Assembly: GCA_905480645.1 (NCBI GenBank)
Contig: CAJQRC010000001.1
Coordinates: 130,957 to 194,956 of the forward strand
Reading direction: 5' to 3'
Length of the DNA: 64,000 nt
Source: an uncultured Tateyamaria sp.
GTDB taxonomy: Bacteria; Pseudomonadota; Alphaproteobacteria; Rhodobacterales; Rhodobacteraceae
The notes under the pieces were generated by a model. It did not search any database and was not told where the DNA came from. It saw only the letters and a program-made list of their open reading frames with translations. Each line of letters starts with the position of its first letter. Within the stretch, counting starts at the first letter, position 1. The position numbers were made by a program, and so were the translations under genes. This document shows positions 1 through 9,900 of this stretch, in pieces.

Positions 1-260
1 TCAAAACGCGGCACAGTATCGTCCGGTTGTGGTTGCAAATACACGGCAAGAATGCGGCCTTCTTTCTCCACAGAAAAATGTGGCATGCGCCCCCTATCGA
101 GTAAATTAGCTACTAGTGAAGTAATAAATGTTGTTTTGCCCGAATGCGCCAAACCAGTAACGCCAAGCCGTATCGTTGATTCACCTAACAGGTTTGCGCC
201 AGCGCCATAAATACCCCGAGCAAAACCTAGTACCTCGTCAGCAATCTTTGTCAGAACCAC
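1..260 (-). CDS. YcjX-like (DUF463) P-loop protein, N-terminal part only
   Basis: This is the start of a leftward gene that runs off the left edge of the window, so only about 86 codons are visible. The translation begins with a GTG at 258-260 preceded by AGAAGGAG at the usual distance. It reads VLTKIADEVLGFARG and then contains TIRLGVTGLAHSGKTTF, a Walker A/P-loop motif at about residues 33-47. The IRLGVTGL...GKTTFITSLVANLL pattern is typical of the YcjX/DUF463 family. These are putative GTPases often encoded beside a DUF697 membrane protein and sometimes under stress control; their cellular role is not established. No stop codon is reached, which is consistent with a truncated view rather than a broken gene. 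Assigned by motif recognition only. Confidence 0.75.
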   Translation of the reverse strand, partial: MVLTKIADEVLGFARGIYGAGANLLGESTIRLGVTGLAHSGKTTFITSLVANLLDRGRMPHFSVEKEGRILAVYLQPQPDDTVPRF

Positions 261-489
261 GCGGTGCACTCCTTCTGCGACCAAGCACATTACCTTACAA
301 CCATATTGATAATGATATAAAGCTGTAGAGCTAATTTCACTAGAAAAACTAGATTTATCGTTTGCATTTAGCCACAAGCACTCAGGCTACGTTACCAAAA
401 AATCTAAATGTACACTAAAAATAAAATATCATTTTTAATACGTCCTACTCCCGTTGCCTGTCTTTGCCTTTGCGTTTAGGAAAACGCCC

Positions 490-1290
490 ATGCCGCGTTA
501 CGCCCTTAAAATAGAATATCACGGAAAGCCGTTTGTTGGATGGCAGCGCCAGCCCAAACAGAAATCTGTGCAGGGTACAATTGAAGCTGCTCTTTCCAAA
601 CTTGAACCACGCATTCATAACATCGTTGCGGCGGGCCGCACAGACGCAGGAGTACACGCGTTAGCCCAAGTAGTTCACTGTGACATGGCACAAATTTGGA
701 ATCCCTTTCGTCTATCTGAAGCGCTAAACTATCATCTTCGACCCAATCCTATTGCAGTTATCGGATGCAACACCGTGGCCAACAACTGGCATGCGCGCTT
801 TTTTGCAACCGAAAGACAATATCAATTTCGAATACTCATGCGACGCGCACCGGCTACACACCTAGATGGTCTGGTTTGGCAAATCAAAAATCAGCTCAAC
901 ATCGAGGCGATGCGTAAAGGAGCACAGCACTTAATCGGTCAACACGATTTTACAACCTTCCGATCGTCAATCTGCCAGGCCGAAAGCCCAATCAAAACAG
1001 TAGATGTCATCAATGTAAGCCAAGTCGAGGGGGGCCACGGGCAAGAAGTTCGATTTGATGTCCGTGCCCGGTCGTTTTTGCACAATCAGGTAAGAAGTTT
1101 TGTCGGAACATTGGTAAGGGTTGGCAACGGGTCTATGCAGCCAACTGATGTTAAATACGCATTGGAGGCCTGCGATAGATCTGCGTGCGGACAAGTTAGT
1201 CCCCCACAAGGATTGTATTTAGCAAATGTTATTTATCCAGATGACCCTTTCAAGTCTGAACAAGTGCAACCTAAGCCGCATGAGGTCTAG
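490..1290 (+). CDS. truA: tRNA pseudouridine(38-40) synthase TruA
   Basis: TruA isomerises uridines 38-40 of the tRNA anticodon stem to pseudouridine in the cytoplasm. The protein is 266 aa from the ATG at 490, close to the usual family length. The start [18 protein letters not shown] matches the family N-terminus, and AGGA lies about 9 nt upstream. An earlier in-frame ATG at 454 would add 12 residues that do not look like the family. The catalytic loop [11 protein letters not shown], containing the essential Asp, is at about residues 48-58. C-terminal motifs such as [17 protein letters not shown] are also conserved. The gene stands alone between the leftward ycjX-like gene and a leftward acyl-CoA dehydrogenase, so it probably has its own promoter in the AT-rich 260-490 gap. 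Confidence 0.95.
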   Translation: MPRYALKIEYHGKPFVGWQRQPKQKSVQGTIEAALSKLEPRIHNIVAAGRTDAGVHALAQVVHCDMAQIWNPFRLSEALNYHLRPNPIAVIGCNTVANNWHARFFATERQYQFRILMRRAPATHLDGLVWQIKNQLNIEAMRKGAQHLIGQHDFTTFRSSICQAESPIKTVDVINVSQVEGGHGQEVRFDVRARSFLHNQVRSFVGTLVRVGNGSMQPTDVKYALEACDRSACGQVSPPQGLYLANVIYPDDPFKSEQVQPKPHEV

Positions 1291-1547
1291 CTCCAAATAA
1301 AGAGACAGTTTTTTTGACACTAGTTTAAAAGTTATAAGGCTTTCTAAATAGGTTTGCAGCCCTATACCAAAATGCAAAAAAATATATAAACAAAAAAGCA
1401 AAATATCTACTAGTTTTGAAAGATCTGTTCTGTAATTCTGACTACAGAATACGTCAAAATAGACTTTTATTAATCATACCATTTAATCACTAGCTACTAG
1501 GTGGGTCACCGCTGCCTTTCCTTTTTTTATTTGCCTAAGAAGTACTT

Positions 1548-2798
1548 TTAAATTGGTAGTTGTGTATATTTTTTTAACTCAGCTCTGGCCACCTGTCGTC
1601 GGTGAACTGCATCTGGGCCATCGGCAAGTCGGAGAGTGCGCTGGTGTGTCCAAGCATGCGCCAAAGGTGTATCCTGGCTTATTCCCTGACCACCGTGCAT
1701 TTGCACGGCTTCATCAATTACTTTCAGGGAAACCCGCGGCGCAACTACCTTGATTTGACTAATCCATGGTGCTGCTGCCCGCGCATCCCCCTGATCCATC
1801 ATCCATGCAGCTTTGAGGCACAATAGACGCGCCATTTCAATCTCCATACGCGCCTCAGCAATAATATCATAATTGGCTCCAAGCTGAGCCAAGAGTTTGC
1901 CAAAAGCTTCCTTAGCCAACGAGCGTCGACACATCAATTCAAGGGCTGCTTCAGCCTGCCCAATGGCTCTCATGCAGTGATGTATTCGGCCTGGCCCGAG
2001 ACGACCCTGCGAAATCTCAAATCCACGGCCTTCGCCCAGCAAAATATTTTCAATTGGTACACGAACATTGCTAAAACGGATATGCATATGGCCATGCGGT
2101 GCATCATCATGACCATAGACCAACATAGGACGTAGAACTTCTATTCCTTCTGAATTAGCAGGCACAACAATCATCGATTGCCGCTTGTGTTTGGGCAATT
2201 GATCACCACCGGTTTTAACCATTACTATATAAACCTTACAGCGCGGGTCACCGGCTCCAGAAGCCCAATACTTTTCACCACTTAGCAGATAGTCATTACC
2301 ATCACGGACACAAGACATTGAAATATTAGTTGCATCAGATGAAGCCACATCTGGTTCAGTCATCAAGTATGCGGAACGAATTCTCCCCTCAAGTAAAGGA
2401 AGCAGCCAATCTTGCTTCATTCCCTCAGTACCATAACGCTCGAAAACTTCCATATTACCTGTGTCTGGAGCTGAGCAATTGAAAGTTTCCGCCCCAAGAG
2501 GTGTTCTCCCCATTTCCTCCGCAAAGTGCGCATATTCTACAGTGCTAAGTCCAAACCCCCTGTCACTGTCTGTCAGCCACAAGTTCCAGAGGCCTGCAGC
2601 TTTTGCTTTATCTTTCAAGCCTTCGAGTATATTTGTTTGGCGCTTTGTATAAAGCCAACGATTACCTTTACCGACTTCAGCAGCATATTCTTCTTCCATC
2701 GGAAGGATGTCTTCACGGATCATTGTAGATACTCGATCCAATAGACTACGATTTTTCTCTCGTATGCCAAAGCTCATGTTCATAAATTTCTTATCCAT
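1548..2798 (-). CDS. Acyl-CoA dehydrogenase (ACAD10/11-like)
   Basis: This is an FAD flavoenzyme of the acyl-CoA dehydrogenase family, which catalyses alpha,beta-dehydrogenation of acyl-CoA esters in the cytoplasm. It has about 416 aa from the ATG at 2796-2798, which follows a GAGGGACGTGAA ribosome site; an alternative ATG lies 8 codons earlier at 2822. The motif AYLMTEPDVASSDATN is the family's flavin/substrate signature. WASGAGDPRCKVYIVM and the C-terminal MHGGQGISQDTPLAHAW and RTLRLADGPDAVHR stretches resemble the long-chain ACAD10/11-like branch. The natural substrate cannot be told from sequence. The gene is monocistronic as far as seen, with 130 bp to cobQ downstream. No thioesterase, kinase-like or other beta-oxidation partner is adjacent. 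Confidence 0.88.
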   Translation of the reverse strand: MDKKFMNMSFGIREKNRSLLDRVSTMIREDILPMEEEYAAEVGKGNRWLYTKRQTNILEGLKDKAKAAGLWNLWLTDSDRGFGLSTVEYAHFAEEMGRTPLGAETFNCSAPDTGNMEVFERYGTEGMKQDWLLPLLEGRIRSAYLMTEPDVASSDATNISMSCVRDGNDYLLSGEKYWASGAGDPRCKVYIVMVKTGGDQLPKHKRQSMIVVPANSEGIEVLRPMLVYGHDDAPHGHMHIRFSNVRVPIENILLGEGRGFEISQGRLGPGRIHHCMRAIGQAEAALELMCRRSLAKEAFGKLLAQLGANYDIIAEARMEIEMARLLCLKAAWMMDQGDARAAAPWISQIKVVAPRVSLKVIDEAVQMHGGQGISQDTPLAHAWTHQRTLRLADGPDAVHRRQVARAELKKYTQLPI

Positions 2799-2928
2799 TT
2801 CACGTCCCTCTGACTTGTGCACAGCGTGGCTTGAAATTAAACACGTGTCTACTAGGAATAGACAACCGGCGGCAATATTTTGCTGTCTTTTTTTATTTGC
2901 GATTTAGTGCGTGCAAAAGCTTACTGGA

Positions 2929-4374
2929 TCAACGAGCACATTTTAAAATTGCACTTATGTCCAAATGATTTTCCAACCAGTCAGCCAAGTCGTTTAGTAC
3001 AAGATCTACGGCCTCGGCATAAATAACATTAGAACCAGTGATACCAAAACTTGCGAGCCATGCCTGACGGAAATCATCACCACGAAAAATCCCATGCAAG
3101 TAACTGCCAACAACTCTGCCATCCAAATTTATTGCACCCTCGTTCTGACCATTAATTCGGGCAAAAGGCCTTGCACTATCAGGCCCTTTACTTCTCCCTA
3201 TGTGCATCTCGTAGCCCGTAATCATGCATCCAGTCAGCACGTGACTGGCATGAGTTTCCGTAAGCCGTTTGTCATTCGTCATTACTGTATCAATATCTAA
3301 TAGGCCGAGCCCATGTGCTACCCCCGCGCGACCTTCAATGCCATCAGGATCGGTTATTGAATTACCAAGCATCTGAAAACCACCGCAAATACCCAAAACG
3401 TGACCACCACGTCGGTAGTGCGCGCGAACGTCTTCGTCCCAGCCTTGAGCGCGCATGAACTCAAGGTCTCCCCGAGTAGATTTACTGCCCGGCAAAATCA
3501 CAACATCCGTATCAAAAGGTAATGGCTGTCCCTCATTTAACATTGTCAGTCGCACGCTTGGCTCTTGCGCCAATGGATCAAGGTCATCAAAATTTGAAAT
3601 TCGGGATAGTTTTAGGCAGACGACATGCAATCCGGATCTGCGCTTTGGGGTAGAGATATCTAATGCATCTTCTGCAGGCAGTTTCCAAGCATCAGAAAAC
3701 CAAGGCACGACTCCAAAACCTCGCCAACCTGTTTGTCTTTCTATCATCTGATACCCATCATCAAATAAAGTTGGGTCACCGCGAAATCTATTGATAACAA
3801 AACCTAAAACCATTGCCGCATCTTCTGGATCCATCACCACTTGCGTTCCAACAATTTGTGCTATTACGCCCCCCCTATCGATATCGCCAACTATGATTAC
3901 CGGAATATCGGCAGCACGGGCAAAACCCATGTTAGCTATATCATTTAAACGTAAGTTTATTTCGGCTGGGCTACCTGCGCCCTCTACCAAAACTAAATCA
4001 TAATTAGCTTTCAATCGGTTAAAACTGTCCAATACAGCAGGCATCAATTGCTTTTTGAGCTTTGCGTAATGACGGGCTTTTACGGTTGTAATCCGCTTCC
4101 CCTGTACAACAACCTGCGAACCAAAATCAGTTTCTGGTTTTAATAAAACAGGGTTCATATCTGTATGTGGGGGTAATCCACATGCCACCGCTTGTAATGC
4201 TTGTGCACGCCCAATTTCTCCACCATCAGCAGTCACGGCTGCGTTATTTGACATATTCTGTGGCTTAAAAGGCGCTACTGCAATCCCACGCCTTATCGCC
4301 GCTCGACATATACCTGCCAAAAGCATTGACTTGCCAACATTGGAGCCAGTGCCTTGTATCATAATGCTAGTCAT
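2929..4374 (-). CDS. cobQ: Cobyric acid synthase CobQ
   Basis: CobQ is the glutamine- and ATP-dependent amidase that adds four amide groups (at b, d, e and g) to adenosylcobyrinic acid a,c-diamide, giving adenosylcobyric acid. It has 481 aa, which is full length. The N-terminal dethiobiotin-synthetase-like ATPase domain carries [13 protein letters not shown] (residues 6-18), and [11 protein letters not shown] is its conserved acidic loop. The C-terminal class I glutamine amidotransferase domain has the nucleophile in [11 protein letters not shown] (Cys at about 330) and the histidine in GSYLHGIF. It is the last gene of a short leftward unit and lies 137 bp downstream of cobO. It is encoded away from the main rightward cob operon, so it is expressed separately from the riboswitch-controlled transcript. 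Confidence 0.96.
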   Translation of the reverse strand: MTSIMIQGTGSNVGKSMLLAGICRAAIRRGIAVAPFKPQNMSNNAAVTADGGEIGRAQALQAVACGLPPHTDMNPVLLKPETDFGSQVVVQGKRITTVKARHYAKLKKQLMPAVLDSFNRLKANYDLVLVEGAGSPAEINLRLNDIANMGFARAADIPVIIVGDIDRGGVIAQIVGTQVVMDPEDAAMVLGFVINRFRGDPTLFDDGYQMIERQTGWRGFGVVPWFSDAWKLPAEDALDISTPKRRSGLHVVCLKLSRISNFDDLDPLAQEPSVRLTMLNEGQPLPFDTDVVILPGSKSTRGDLEFMRAQGWDEDVRAHYRRGGHVLGICGGFQMLGNSITDPDGIEGRAGVAHGLGLLDIDTVMTNDKRLTETHASHVLTGCMITGYEMHIGRSKGPDSARPFARINGQNEGAINLDGRVVGSYLHGIFRGDDFRQAWLASFGITGSNVIYAEAVDLVLNDLADWLENHLDISAILKCAR

Positions 4375-4511
4375 GAATATACCAAATCAGATAGAGACTT
4401 TCAGAAGTAAATTAAGGTAGTTCGTTTTTCTGCTACGGAGACCCGTCCCTGTCTTTTCGAGTTGCGAGAATGAAGCCTTTTTTGAGTTATGCTAGAGAAA
4501 TATTTCTGCAA

Positions 4512-5120
4512 CTAATACTCGACACCCTTCTGCGCTTTTATACCCTCTTTAAACGGATGTTTTATAAGTGACATTTCTGTGACCAAGTCAGCTGCCTCAA
4601 TTAATTCATCTTTAGCATTCCGACCAGTTAAAACCACATGTGTCATTGGTGGTTTGTGTTGAAGTAAAAAATCTACAACCTCATCAATTTCAAGGTAGCC
4701 ATAGCGCAAAGCGATGTTGATTTCATCAAGAAGAACAAACCTTATATTTGGATCCAAAATCTGCTCTTTAGCAATTTTCCATCCATTTTGGGCAGCAGCT
4801 ACGTCTCGTTCACGGTCTTGCGTCTCCCATGTAAAGCCCTCCCCAGAAACGAAAAAACGACATTCATCAGCAAAACGTTCTCTCAAGAATTTCTTTTCTC
4901 CAGTAATCCAATTTCCTTTTATAAATTGAACAACAGCACAAGGTATTTCGTGTGAAATACAGCGGATGATCATTCCAAACCCAGAAGACGATTTACCCTT
5001 GCCCATACCAGTGTGAACAACGATCAGACCTTTTTGCTCAGTTTTAGTTTCCATCATCTTATCGCGGGCAGCCTTGATCTTCTTCATCTTAGCATTGTGG
5101 CGGGCGGTGACTTCGTCCAT
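4512..5120 (-). CDS. cobO: Cob(I)yrinic acid a,c-diamide adenosyltransferase CobO
   Basis: CobO (CobA/BtuR type) transfers the 5'-deoxyadenosyl group from ATP to Co(I) corrinoids, making the adenosylated form used by CobQ. The protein is 202 aa from the ATG at 5118-5120. GGGAG about 7 nt upstream supports this start; a TTG seven codons earlier is less likely. The variant P-loop GMGKGKSSSGFGMIIRC (about residues 39-55), VVQFIKGNW and LLDEINIALRYGY match the family throughout. It lies 137 bp upstream of cobQ on the same strand, and the pair is divergent from the riboswitch-led operon. I see no B12 box on the minus strand in the short spacer, so direct riboswitch control of cobO is not supported. 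Confidence 0.95.
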   Translation of the reverse strand: MDEVTARHNAKMKKIKAARDKMMETKTEQKGLIVVHTGMGKGKSSSGFGMIIRCISHEIPCAVVQFIKGNWITGEKKFLRERFADECRFFVSGEGFTWETQDRERDVAAAQNGWKIAKEQILDPNIRFVLLDEINIALRYGYLEIDEVVDFLLQHKPPMTHVVLTGRNAKDELIEAADLVTEMSLIKHPFKEGIKAQKGVEY

Positions 5121-5196
5121 CGGGAGCTCCCTGTGTATCAAGTTTTAACTAGTTTGTGCCACGCAAATAAGATTGATACCAGAGCATATGAAATAC

Positions 5197-5225
5197 TTGA
5201 CAGCAACGGGCCTGACGCCCACTAA
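5197..5225 (+). promoter_or_regulatory. Candidate promoter of the cobalamin operon
   Basis: A perfect -35 hexamer TTGACA at 5197-5202 is followed, after 17 nt, by a weak -10 (CACTAA, 5220-5225; ACTAAA with an 18 nt spacer). A start site 5-8 nt later would fall almost exactly at the first paired base of the riboswitch (about 5228-5231). That coincidence is the main reason to propose it. The -10 is poor, so an alternative promoter is possible. Confidence 0.45.
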
Positions 5226-5227
5226 AG

Positions 5228-5430
5228 AATTGTTGGTGCCCTTACTTTTGTTTGGGTGAAAAGGGAATGCACGCCAAGGTTATTTGATTAGGTAATTTTG
5301 GAACTGCAGCCGCCCCCGCGACCGTGACCGGAGAGGAACCTCCTGTGCCACTGGCTATAAAGCTGGGAAGGCGGAGGTGCCGACAGAGCGCAAGCTCTTG
5401 CATCCGTAAGCCGGGAGACCTGCCAACATA
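5228..5430 (+). promoter_or_regulatory. Cobalamin (AdoCbl-type) riboswitch
   Basis: Conserved cobalamin riboswitch elements occur in the correct order on the plus strand. The outer stem can form between TGTTGG (5231-5236) and CCAACA (5423-5428). GGTGCC and AAAGGGAATGC follow in the 5' part. GCCACTG lies at 5347-5353 with GGGAAGG at 5365-5371. The B12 box AAGCCGGGAGACCTGCC is at 5408-5424. After it comes a small hairpin, CCGGA/TCCGG at 5444-5448/5457-5461, with no U-tract. Control is therefore more likely at translation initiation of the DUF1636 gene (start 5520) than by a terminator, although this is inference. Known members turn expression off when adenosylcobalamin is bound. It would govern DUF1636-cobW-cobN and the genes translated from the same transcript. 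Confidence 0.93.
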
Positions 5431-5519
5431 TAGACGATTGAAACCGGACGGGGTGCTCCGGGTGTCGGGTGTTGCGATACTGCCATCCCGCCATTTTCCC
5501 CGCCATACAGGAACGCATA

Positions 5520-5894
5520 ATGAATAAACTTTCTCCGGTTGAGCTCTTAGTTTGTGTAAAATGCAGGCGGGACACTGCAGCTCTAAAAGATGGCACTAGG
5601 CCGGGAGCAATGTTACATGCGCAATTGGTCAAAAAAGGCGTGCCAGATGGCGTCACCCTTAAGGCTGTTGAATGCTTATCTAACTGCTCATCAGGATGTT
5701 CAATCGCATTACGTGGCGGTTCTGCACGTTGGACCTATGTCTATGGAAATCTAATTGAGGGCAGGCATGTAGAAATTATAATTGATGGTGTAACCGCCTA
5801 CTTTGAAACTGAAAATGGCTTAGTACCTTGGCGGGCACGATCCGAGCATTTTCGTAAAAATTGCGTTGCCCGTATTCCCCCACAGGAGTTTTAA
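5520..5894 (+). CDS. DUF1636 metal/Fe-S-binding protein of the B12 operon
   Basis: This 124-residue protein is the first gene after the cobalamin riboswitch. The start ATG at 5520 follows AGGA by about 7 nt; an in-frame ATG at 5469 would lie within the riboswitch leader and is unlikely. The cysteine pattern VCVKC (near residues 10-14) plus CLSNCSSGC (about residues 59-67) resembles the thioredoxin-like [2Fe-2S] ferredoxin fold attributed to DUF1636. The biochemical role is unknown. Its position next to cobW and cobN under a B12 riboswitch suggests a part in cobalt handling, or as an electron carrier for corrin-ring steps. This is inference from context. The stop codon is 4 bp before the cobW start, indicating translational coupling. 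Confidence 0.85.
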   Translation: MNKLSPVELLVCVKCRRDTAALKDGTRPGAMLHAQLVKKGVPDGVTLKAVECLSNCSSGCSIALRGGSARWTYVYGNLIEGRHVEIIIDGVTAYFETENGLVPWRARSEHFRKNCVARIPPQEF

Positions 5895-5898
5895 TTGC

Positions 5899-6975
5899 AT
5901 GATACCGTCAAACAATATCACTAGCCTAAAAAAAATACCTGTCACCGTGATTACTGGCTTTCTTGGATCAGGCAAAACTACTTTGGTTCGGCATTTGATG
6001 CAAAATCCACAAGGTAAACGCTTGGCCATTATAGTTAATGAGTTCGGAGACGTTGGGGTTGACGGCGAAATCTTGAAAACATGCGCAATTCCAGATTGCC
6101 CAGAAGAAAATATTCTAGAACTCGCCAATGGTTGCATCTGTTGTACTGTGGCAGACGACTTTATTCCTACCATCGAGACTTTGATGGCTATTAGGCCGCA
6201 GCCAGAGCATATTCTTATTGAGACTTCAGGGCTTGCATTACCTAAACCATTGTTAAAAGCTTTTGATTGGCCAGATATCCGCAGCAAAATAACAGTTGAT
6301 GGTGTAATTGCTTTGGCGGATGCTGAAGCGGTAGCAGCAGGTCGCTTTGCCCCTGACATTACTGCAGTGAACGCCCAACGCCTAGCAGACGAAAGCATTG
6401 ATCATGAAACTCCACTATCAGAAGTATTTGAGGACCAAATTAGTTGTGCAGATATTATCCTGCTGACTAAAGCTGACCTCTCTGGGCCGGAAGGCGTTGC
6501 CAAGGCTAGGGCAGTGATAAATAAATTATCACCAAGGCCCGTTCCTGTTGTAGAAGTGTCTGAGGGAGTGATTGATCCCCGCGTGCTTTTAGGTCTTGAA
6601 GCAGCCGCTGAGAATGATATCGACTCTCGTCCAAGTCACCATGATGGCCACGACGATCATGAGCACGACGACTTTGCCAGTGTGATAATTAATATTCAGG
6701 AGATTACTGAACCAGCTGAATTAATTGATCGTATCGAAATGCTGGTAAAAACACAGAATATTTTACGGATTAAGGGATATGCATCGGTTCAAAACAAGCC
6801 AATGCGTTTGTTAGTTCAGGCGGTAGGCTCTAGAGTGCGCCATCAGTATGATAGGCCATGGATGCCCCATGAGGATCGTCAAGGTCAGTTAGTTGTGATT
6901 GCTGAGCATGACGATGTTAATGAGATAGCTATCCAAAAAGCATTGACGGACTCTTCGCAAGTTACAATCAAATAA
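5899..6975 (+). CDS. cobW: CobW-family GTPase/metallochaperone
   Basis: CobW is a COG0523 G3E-family GTPase needed for cobalamin synthesis and believed to supply cobalt to the CobN-containing chelatase. It has 358 aa from the ATG at 5899, with AGGAG in the preceding spacer; a longer in-frame ATG at 5866 would overlap DUF1636 and is less likely. Visible motifs are the P-loop GFLGSGKTT (about residues 17-25), the metal-binding CxCC motif in NGCICCT (about 78-84), the guanine motif LTKADL, and a His/Asp-rich stretch HHDGHDDHEHDD (about 245-256) likely to bind metal. A CobW C-terminal domain follows. It sits 13 bp upstream of cobN, the expected partner. Confidence 0.95.
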   Translation: MIPSNNITSLKKIPVTVITGFLGSGKTTLVRHLMQNPQGKRLAIIVNEFGDVGVDGEILKTCAIPDCPEENILELANGCICCTVADDFIPTIETLMAIRPQPEHILIETSGLALPKPLLKAFDWPDIRSKITVDGVIALADAEAVAAGRFAPDITAVNAQRLADESIDHETPLSEVFEDQISCADIILLTKADLSGPEGVAKARAVINKLSPRPVPVVEVSEGVIDPRVLLGLEAAAENDIDSRPSHHDGHDDHEHDDFASVIINIQEITEPAELIDRIEMLVKTQNILRIKGYASVQNKPMRLLVQAVGSRVRHQYDRPWMPHEDRQGQLVVIAEHDDVNEIAIQKALTDSSQVTIK

Positions 6976-6988
6976 CAGGTATACTGCA

Positions 6989-9900
6989 ATGCATGTTGTA
7001 TTTCGCGAAAGCCACGGCTTAGAGGAAAATGAGACCCCAACTGATCTGCGGCAAACGCCCGCCGATCTTATAGTGTTATCCTACTCTGACAGTGACCTCG
7101 GGGCCTTTGCAGCAGCTTTCCACCGCGGAGGTGGGGCCAAAAAAATGCCAAGTTTACGGTTGGCCAACATCATAAGTCTTAAGCATCCGTTATCAATCGA
7201 TACCTACATAGAGCAAACCCTTTCAGAAGCTCAGGGTGTTTTAATCCGGCTTATTGGTGGAGTTCCTTACTGGTCATACGGGCTACAGCAAGTAGCATCT
7301 GTTTGCCGGTCTAAGGGCATAGCTTTGGCCGTATTGCCTGCGGATGGACGAACTGACACAAGACTGGACGAGATCTCCACACTGCCGGTCAGCACTTTAC
7401 GTCGACTGACACAACTGTGTGATACTGGTGGCGCCGTGGCAGCGCAGTCTGCTCTGGCACAAATGGCTCTCGCTTCAGGGCTTTACGCTGGGCCAGTATG
7501 CGGCGCTAAGGCATTACCCATGGTTGGAGCTTGGACACCGAAACATGGTGTTACCTGTCCAGCAGCATTTCTTACAGACACACGCAAACTAATAATATTA
7601 ACATTTTATCGGGCATATCTAGCGGCTGCAGATTTATCGCCTATGGAAGCGCTTTTTACTGCTTTAAACGAACGCGGGTTTCGAGTTCTTGGACTCTTTG
7701 CCCCATCCCTCAAAACACCAGATGCAGCAAATTGGCTTAGCAAGCAGATTGCCCACCTAGCACCCGCTGCAATTCTCAACGCAACAGCATTTTCAGGCAA
7801 AGGCAATTCTGGAAGTTCGCCACTTGATGCTGGTAACGTCCCGGTCTTTCAGGTGGCATTAGCTACGTCTACAAAAGCTGCATGGGACAACGAAGAACGT
7901 GGACTATCACCCTCAGACTTAGCAATGCATGTCGTTTTACCCGAAGTAGACGGGCGTATTTTTGCAGGTGTTACTTCGTTTAAAGAACCGCAAAAAAGAG
8001 ATGCAGATCTACAATTTTCACGTTTTACTCATGCACCTGATGCTGACAGAATAGCTTATGTTGCAGACAAATTACAGGCGTGGGTAAATTTATCTGAGCG
8101 TCCAGTTTTCGAGAGACATCCAGCATTAATACTCAGCACCTACCCCAACAAAGAATGGAATATGGCACATGCCGTAGGTCTTGATGCATTTGCCTCTGCC
8201 CAAGCGATTTTGGATGATCTGTCAAAAGCCGGCTATATTGTAAACAAAAGCAAGCTTCCTTTGCAAACATTGCTATCCCGCAAGACATTCGCTTGGCCTA
8301 TATCCAAATACATGGACGCTCTCTCGACCTTACCACAAATTCTTCAAGATGATTTACAAAATACTTGGGGCGATCCAACAAGTGAAGCTTGTGATGGTAA
8401 TTTTTACTTTAATGCAATTCAACTCGGTAATACCACATTAGCGCTGCAGCCAGAACGGGGCACGCGTGAAGAGCGCAGTAGCGAATATCACGATCTCGCC
8501 AGAACGCCGCGACACTCTTATGTCGCTTTTTACCTCTGGTTACAAAACCAATCAGATGCGCTAATTCATATAGGAGCACACGGCACACTGGAATGGTTGC
8601 CTGGAAAATCAGTTGCTCTTTCTAATGTTTGTTGGCCGGAAGTATTAACAGGAAAATTACCGGTAATTTATCCTTTTATCGTCAACGACCCAGGCGAAGC
8701 AGCACAAGCCAAACGACGTATTAGTGCTATTACCCTAGGCCATCTTCCACCGCCAATGAAGGTAACTGAAACACCCGATCGATTAGTTCGACTTGAAACG
8801 CTTTTGGACGAATTCTCCAACGCTGATGGGCTTGACCCAAACCGTCGCGATAGGCTGCAAGTTGATATCCGCACCGAAGCCCAAGCGTTAGGTGTTGAAG
8901 ACGATCTGGGTTTGGCGCATGCCACATCAACCAGTGAGGCTATTACTCGTATCGACCGTTTTGTTTGTGATATAAAAGAAAACCAGTATGGCGATGGTTT
9001 ACATATCTGGGGACGATCTTCAAACGGCCAAGCATGCTCATCTGTTGAAAGTGAGCGAAACTCACTAATTGCGGCCCTAAACGGCCAACGAATCGACGCT
9101 GGGCCTTCAGGCTCACCCTATCGGGGTCGTCAAGATATTCTACCTACAGGGCGAAACTTATTCACTACAGATCCCCGCTCTGTCCCAACTCGCTCAGCTT
9201 ATACTCAAGGCGTCAAATTAGCCGAAGAGCTAATGAGGCGACATTTACAGGATGAGGGAGACTGGCCAAAAGGTTTGATCGTTGACCTTTGGGGGTCAGC
9301 TACCATGCGTACAGCGGGCGAAGAATTTGCAATGTCGTTGCATCTGCTTGGAGTTCGTCCTGTTTGGGATGAAAAATCAGAGAGGGTATCTGGCATAGAA
9401 GTCTTGCCAATTAGCGAACTTAGTCGACCACGAATAGATGTAACCTTGCGGGTTTCTGGTTTGTTTCGCGACGTATTTCCAAATTTATCTAATCTTTTTG
9501 GTCAGGCTACTCGTGCTCTTGCTGCTCGCGATGAGGCTTCGGATTGGAACCCATATGCAGGCAAAACTAGTACCGCTCGTGTGTATGGCCCTGCGCCCGG
9601 CACATTCGGATTAGATATGGGTTCTAATCTGACAATATTCACCAAAGAAAGTCGCTCAATGGCTGGGGCCGCATGGTTGCGTGCCAGCGCCTATACGTTA
9701 GACAGCATTGAGCCTATCAAAGATGAGGCCGGGTTACGCGATCGTGTGGCATCCGCAGACAGTTTCGTGCATCTTCAGGACTTACCAGAAACTGATTTGC
9801 TATTAGCCTCAGACTATGCTGCGCATCAAGCTGGTTTTGCTGCAGCTCAAGCCATAACCGGCGGCACTGCAAAGCTGTATCATCTTGACAGCACAAACCC

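Noticed and set aside
305..320. Fur-box-like GATAATGATAT between ycjX and truA
   Set aside because: Only about half of the 19 bp consensus matches, and neither neighbouring gene is an iron gene; it is probably AT-rich chance.
4496..4507. Palindrome AGAAATATTTCT between cobO and cobQ
   Set aside because: It is short and AT-rich, and there are no supporting repeats, so it is not worth an operator call.
5288..5656. A 122-codon minus-strand reading frame across the riboswitch region
   Set aside because: It is antisense to the riboswitch and to the start of DUF1636, has no family resemblance and lacks a ribosome site.
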